From: Aquilaria yunnanensis
Lineage: Eukaryota > Streptophyta > Magnoliopsida > Malvales > Thymelaeaceae
DNA length: 64,000 bases
Assembly: GCA_039654915.1 (NCBI GenBank)
Contig: CM077599.1
Coordinates: 9,798,501 to 9,862,500, forward strand
Reading direction: 5' to 3'
This document shows, in pieces, positions 58,813 through 64,000 of this stretch; positions within the stretch are counted from its first letter, which is position 1; every line of letters begins with the position of its first letter. The notes below the pieces were generated by a model. That model was not told the origin of the DNA and did not search any database. It saw nothing but the letters and a program-made list of their open reading frames with translations. Both the position numbers and the translations under genes were made by a program.

Positions 58813-59367
58813 GTGAACAGCCTCCTAAATTGGCCCGTAAACAGCAGGAGACTCTTCACCATCTACAAAAGACTCTTTTGGGTGTTCATTATTCTCACAA
58901 TCTCTTACGACCCACGAACAAAATCTTACTCAAACAAGCTTGCTTCCAGATTAATTAAGCAGCATAAATTCTGGTCCACAGCTGGGATTACTGTAACAGT
59001 CATCCCTTGGCTCAATGTTCGGCAAGTTCCGGTCAAAATATCTTCGCCATCAGGTCACGCATCCATCGTCCGATTTGAGGGATGGATGAAAGCCGGGATC
59101 TTGGGCCGGATTAGCCCATCCCTAATGTCGGAGTGGCATGCATTCAGCATCATCTCCAACGGTAAAACAGATCACATGATGCTTGCCGGAGCCGTCGGTG
59201 ACTCCATATGGGACAGACAGCAGATGTCGCAGTTCTGGAAGGCAGCGGAGACAGCGGATCTCGTAGGTCTAGATGTAGAGGGTATCCTGAAAACCCTTGA
59301 AGTGGCAATTGAGGAAGATGACATCGCATTGCTGCTGCTTGGTGCTTCTCTTTACCGGTGTTTTTGA
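58813..59367 (+). pseudogene. Fragment of an NRPS-like integral membrane protein, fused to unknown sequence
   Basis: An open frame of 184 codons. Residues from about 20 to 128 ('RLFWVFIILTISYDPRTKSY', 'FWSTAGITVTVIPWL', 'SPSGHASIVRFEG', 'ILGRISPSLMSEWHAFSII', 'HMMLAGAVGD') resemble the oxidoreductase-like C-terminal half of a plant membrane protein family, often labelled NRPS-like or TmpB-like. After 'AVGD' the match stops, and the rest ('FWKAAETADLVGLDVEG', then 'IALLLLGASLY') is of another origin that I do not know. The N-terminal half of the parent is absent. It reads as a captured, chimeric fragment. The family name is from memory and moderate. Confidence 0.45.
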
Positions 59368-59764
59368 GTCCTATGGCTTTATGGGGCTAAATCGTTAAGT
59401 GGAAAAATTTATGGGGCTTTATAGTGTTGGACAAATGTTTAGGGGCCAAGTTTGATGTTTTATCTTTTTCTGTACATAAGTTTGTCACGCATACATGCCT
59501 TATATGTCGCTACTTCATTAAAATATTTTAAATTATTGTTTAGCTGGCCAAAAGTAATGGTAGTGACTAATATTCACCGATAATGTAACATCAATAAGCG
59601 ATTTAACTGCAAAAACAAAACTATATAGGATGATCTACCTATGTAAAAAAAGTAAGTGAGGGATTTACCATTTTCACCTATAAAAATATCAACACTATTT
59701 TCTTAAAACTAATCAAACACTAACAAAAATTGAATGTACTTGATTGTGGGAGGCTGACTTAACA
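59368..59764. other. Spacer
   Basis: No gene is recognised. ATGGGGCTTTATAGTG-type words near 59380-59430 could be an element edge. Confidence 0.4.
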
Positions 59765-61286
59765 CTATGTTTGAACGATGTCACCAATCTTTTATGCAAT
59801 AATTGTCTTCAAACTATTATTTATATTACATATTTATCCTCAAACTACAAAATGTTGCATGATTCATCCAAAACTATTAACAATGTTGTATCATTGATCA
59901 TCTCTTCATTCATGCCGTTAAAAACTAACTGAAAAATGACTCACTTGCAACAAAATGAAATATTATTCTAACTGAACTGAACAACATACTAAAATTGCAA
60001 ATCTAATAAAGCAATTCAACAAAAAAAAAATTAAAAATTTTGTTTTATGAAAAATAGACGGATAAAACTAGAAAATAAAACGAAAACAGAAACAGTATAA
60101 AATATTAATAATCGCATCAAATTTTGATATATTTTCCTTTTTATTAAATAAATACACAGAGATGTATAATAAGCAAAATAATAAAACCAAAATGAGATAA
60201 ATTTATAAAATAATTAAAATATTAAATAATAACAGGAAAATAAATAAAAGAGGGAAGATGAAAATTAAAAAAATACTTATTACAGTAGAAAATAACAAAA
60301 GCATAAAGAAAAAAAATAATAAAAACATAAATAAATAGAGAGAGAGTGAATGTGATATGATTTATAGAGAAATGAACTAAATACTTTTTACACATCCTCA
60401 TGTTGTTGTTTCCTAATGCAAAGAACATTTAATCCATTGGCGTTTCAGTAAGTAAAATAAATAAACAAAATATAAAAGGTTAACACATAAAAAATAGAAG
60501 AAAAACAACAACAAAAAAAGACCTTTTTCAATCATATTATTTATTTTATTTTTATCCACATTTATTTTTTATTGTTTTTATTTTTATTTTTGGTAAATGT
60601 TTCAAAATTTTAAAGAATATTTTTACTTTTATTCCTATTTTATATCTTTTAATTTATGTTTTAAAACTACTAGTATTTAGTTATTTATTTTAATCTAATA
60701 TTTATATTATGTTATTTGTTTTCTATCTTTCTATTATTTTATTATTTTTTTACTTTAATAATAATTTTTATCTATTATTTTTTTCGTTTATTTGCAAGTT
60801 ATTATTTTATATTTTATTTTTTTTAGTTTTATAAATTATTTTTATTGCTTTTTTGTTGTTTTACTTATGATTATTTTATAATTTATTATTATTATCGCTA
60901 TTGTTATTACTTATTACTATTTATTATTTTTTTTATATTCTTAATAAAATTAAATATATTAAAATATGATATGATTATTTCCATTTTCTATTTTTATTTA
61001 TGTTTTTTTATTTTTATTACCCTATTTTTCTCTGAACGCGAGCTTTATTTTTTTTTTGTTGATAGCTTTTTTGGACCTTCAATTTTCTTATGTTGTTCTG
61101 TTCGGTCATTTTATTGTAATTCAATCATTTTCATTAGTGTCTAAAGATAGGAGTAAATGGAGGAAGAATGATACAACATTATTCATAGTTCAAGATAAGT
61201 AATGCAACATTTCGTAGTTACCTTTTGGATAAAAAAGTGTGATGTAAGTGATAGTTTGAGAACAATTGGTGCCATATAGTAACTTT
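59765..61286. mobile_element. Foldback element with an A-rich then T-rich interior, ~1.5 kb
   Basis: The left arm (to about 59920) has CACCAAT, TCCTCAAACT or CTTCAAACTATTA, and AATGTTGTATCATT. The right arm (61145-61286) has the inverse forms (AATGATACAACATTATT; GATAGTTTGAGAACAATTGGTG). The interior is A-rich from 59990 to 60510 and T-rich from 60530 to 61060. No gene is present. Confidence 0.7.
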
Positions 61287-61798
61287 TATATTGATTTTGA
61301 GTATATTAAAAAAGAAATGTAACTGAATCCATTTGGGCCGAATAAAGTTGAATTAGGAGGGCAGTTTAACGAACAATGTTTCCATCATATACTGGGCCAC
61401 TGAAGCCCTTTAAGTAATGTTTAAGGAGCATTGGAAACATTCCCTGTTGAGCCGGTAGCTACAAATGCTTCGTCTTGGCATTTTAATGCCTATTAACGTC
61501 TCTCTTTCCCCCACCGAATAAGTACCTAAGAATTTTCCATATCATGAATTCATTTTACATATGAAAATTCTTTTACAGTTTAATAGCTTGTTTCTTCAAA
61601 GTGATCAACACACACATTGAAAATGGCTGACGAGATCAGGTGTTGCACGCAGCAACAGAGGTGACTTTTTTACTTTCAGGTGTTTTTGTTAGGTCCTTTT
61701 AGTAGTTACCACAAAGAAGCTACTAAAAAATCTTTGGTTTGGTCACTCCTGAAAATGTGTCCTTATTTTGCCCATGTTCAAACATCAAGAGATTAATA
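61287..61798. other. Spacer
   Basis: No gene or repeat end is recognised. Confidence 0.4.
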
Positions 61799-62478
61799 CT
61801 CCCCTCTTCATCTTACTATGCTTCATTTCATGTGGAACACGGTTTAAGATAAGCACAAAGTATCTCGTTTCCTTTCAATTTTGCCTATGTTTGGCCTTAC
61901 TCCTCCACCCATGATTTCCAGCACCACCACTTGATCTCTGACACCACCACCTCCATATCTTCCCCACCACCACCACCAACCACCACTGCATCGTTTTCAA
62001 CTTCCACTGCTGTTGTGTTGAAGGTCAACCTTGCCTCAAACCTCTTTGCGTAGTTTTCCAAATTGGACGAATCACTTGATTGCAATGATCAATAAGCCTG
62101 ACATCCCTCTAATTGGGTGAATAACCTGATCTCAACGCTCGGCCTTTCCATGCTGCTGAAAGGATGAAAACCTACCACGAGTAGAACGAGGCTAACATGG
62201 GTAGGTGAAATCAACTTGATCGGGCACGTCCCAAAGTCTACCCACACCTTGAATTGTTGAATCCGAAAACCTAAAGCCTCCCCAACTACCAATTGAATGA
62301 CATTAGAGGAAGAAGAGGAGAGACGAGGTTTGCTTGAGCTTAGATGAGACCAAAGTGAAACTAGGAATAAGATGGTATACAGATCAATTTGGTTTACAAA
62401 ACTTACTAAAAGATAAAATAGTGTAAAGAATTTGAAACAACCTAAAATGATAAACTGTGCAAAGAATGTGGGATGAAA
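61799..62478. mobile_element. Element related to the mariner-like copy at 33884
   Basis: It starts CTCCCCTCTTCATC after TA. It shares the sub-terminal 'GCTTCATTT...ACACGG' with 33905-33925, and the right-side 'CTAAAATGATAAACTG' and 'GTAAAGAATTTGAAACAACC' with 34735-34770. The interior is likewise rich in CCACC. The right terminus is eroded, so the end is approximate. Confidence 0.55.
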
Positions 62479-64000
62479 TTTTTGACATATGAAGATTAAT
62501 CATTAGTAATTTTTTACATTTAAACATTGATGACGGAAAATTTTAATAGCTTGTTAGATGACAAAAATTTCTAACGTGTTTTTGGAAAAGCATCAACGTG
62601 AAGACATGATAAAAGATTTTTAGTGTTTTAAAAGCAAATTATTGCATGCAATCACCGCAATCTAAATTTACACAAACTAAATATTTTTATAATGGATACA
62701 TAAGTTACATGAGTCAAACTATTAAGGGAAATGGTTGGATTAAACCTTCAATTGGTTAACCTGAGCAAATCGGGACTTCTAAACTTGTAATCAAAGACAA
62801 CATCAAAATTCTGATGTGTGTTTTCAAATAAACCCTCTGCCAATTAAATTAGGGTACTTGGAACGCGTCATGGGAGTCTTGTTTTATGCACATGTTTGCC
62901 AACTGTGGCCCTCTAAAATTGGAGTTAATTGGATATTCTCTTCCTTGTAGAAATCATTTCCTATTAAATGCTTTTTTAATTAGAACTCTTAGTTAGGATT
63001 CTCTGAAAACCTTTCTATGGTGTGGGCTAGATTCAGATGCTATTCCCCAAAGGGTCAGACCCAATATGACATTAACACGTCCCCTAGTAAATGTGACATA
63101 TGAGCTCATACATTTTTCATGACTCAGACATGATATGATAGCTTTTGAAGGTGAATGCCTATTTTATATTACCTTAAACATGTTTGTATGTGTGTGAGAT
63201 TCACATCAACTAAGGCCACATGGCCCTCCGTTATTGGCTCATTTTTCACCACCATTATGATAGTGGGTTGGTTGTTACTCAAATATAATGGCAGTTTATT
63301 TCACATTAATGTAATTAAAGAGATCCAATTAATGGCGGGTTGGGACGCAAGTTGGGATAATTATTTGAAACTAGCCATAGTTGTTGGTGTATTTACGAAG
63401 AGTGCCATCTCGTGCCTCGGAGGTTTCTCTCCATCGACGCTGCCTAGACTACAACCCTAACCGTCGACGTGAAGATGACATTGAACATCCACCGGTCGGA
63501 ATACATCGTCTACAGCTAGGAATCAGAGAACGCGCGGAATGGGTCACCGGTCCAAGGTCCGATTGGGAGCAGTATGAGATGGAGAGGCAGAGGAAGGTCG
63601 TGGTCCGTTCTAGCAAAACAAGGCCCTTGGTTCTCTCTTCCCCGCCGCCGACATTCAAGCTAACTTGGAGAACAAAAGCCTCTGCCCACTGCCATTCGCC
63701 ATCGCCTCAGATTTGAGAGGTAGAACATGATTTGGTGATGACTGGCAGACGAAAATAATCCGATTCAAGGTTAGGGGAGGCCGGCGGAGCTTAATCAGGA
63801 GCTTGACAGACGGTGACGACTTGCGGATCCATCTGAGCGGGAGCGGGGAGAGAAGACAAAGTTACGGTTTAACCAGGGACATGTAGACGTAAATCAAACC
63901 AATTTTCTGTCTTAATTTTAAACTTAACCCGCGGATCCTCTTAACCTGTTTTAAACCTGCCTCATGCCCGCGAAAAATGCATCTCCATTAATGCCATTAA
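62479..64000. other. Spacer with a GC-richer end
   Basis: 62479-63380 is AT-rich with no recognised gene. 63400-63900 is GC-richer and holds short frames (63381-63716 on plus; 63449-63658 on minus) that I do not recognise. It may be the start of a gene or captured fragment running past the window. Confidence 0.35.

Noticed and set aside
63155..63716. Possible gene at the right edge of the window
   Set aside because: The frames overlap on both strands and match nothing I recognise; higher GC alone is not enough.

Overview
The window is nuclear DNA of a flowering plant, most likely a eudicot. It is AT-rich (GT-AG introns, long T- or A-rich spacers), carries nuclear genes for a plastid chaperonin and a mitochondrial glycine-cleavage subunit, and is crowded with LTR retrotransposons and small inverted-repeat DNA transposons. 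The species cannot be fixed from the sequence alone. There is no prokaryotic organisation, no CRISPR array, and no RNA gene that I can support.

Four genes look intact. (1) CPN60A2, the second plastid chaperonin-60 alpha-type subunit, is on the minus strand at 16031-20831. Its nine exons join in phase to 593 codons. (2) A mitochondrial glycine cleavage H protein of the GDH2 type is on the minus strand at 24521-28885, with three exons and 154 codons. (3) A matrix metalloproteinase is on the plus strand at 46179-47126, intronless, with 315 codons. (4) An X8/CBM43 domain protein with a signal peptide and a hydrophobic C-terminal tail is on the minus strand at 48903-49739, with four exons and 169 codons. 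The remaining coding-like sequence is transposon or pseudogene: a second, broken metalloproteinase 10 kb upstream of the intact one, a RING-H2 (XERICO-like) fragment, a COG5 fragment, a fragment of an NRPS-like membrane protein, and LINE and Copia scraps.

Layout: 1-1299 is anonymous AT-rich DNA. 1300-13322 is an old Copia element split inside its reverse transcriptase by an Athila-like Ty3/gypsy element (4152-11486). 13.7-15.5 kb holds small MITEs and spacer. 16.0-20.8 kb is CPN60A2. 21.0-24.2 kb holds a foldback element, a LINE scrap and an inverted-repeat element carrying the RING-H2 fragment. 24.5-28.9 kb is the H-protein gene. 29.0-35.4 kb is foldback DNA with a mariner-like element nested inside. 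35.7-36.6 kb is the metalloproteinase pseudogene. 37-46 kb is spacer with a low-order tandem repeat and a 2-kb foldback element. 46.2-49.7 kb holds the intact metalloproteinase, a Copia scrap and the X8 gene. 50.8-52.3 kb is a hAT element with an exact 8-bp target duplication and another element nested in it. 52.3-55.0 kb holds a tandem duplication and a 64-bp minisatellite broken by a hAT MITE. 55.7-59.4 kb holds a Stowaway MITE and a cluster of gene fragments, one of them split by a Tourist-type MITE. 59.8-64 kb holds more inverted-repeat elements and spacer.

The intact genes belong to unrelated processes (plastid protein folding, photorespiratory glycine decarboxylation, extracellular proteolysis, cell-wall beta-glucan binding), so no operon or cluster logic is implied. 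I found no convincing new molecular system. The best material is the nested-insertion record with readable target duplications, the gene fragments inside or beside DNA transposons, and the metalloproteinase gene/pseudogene pair.
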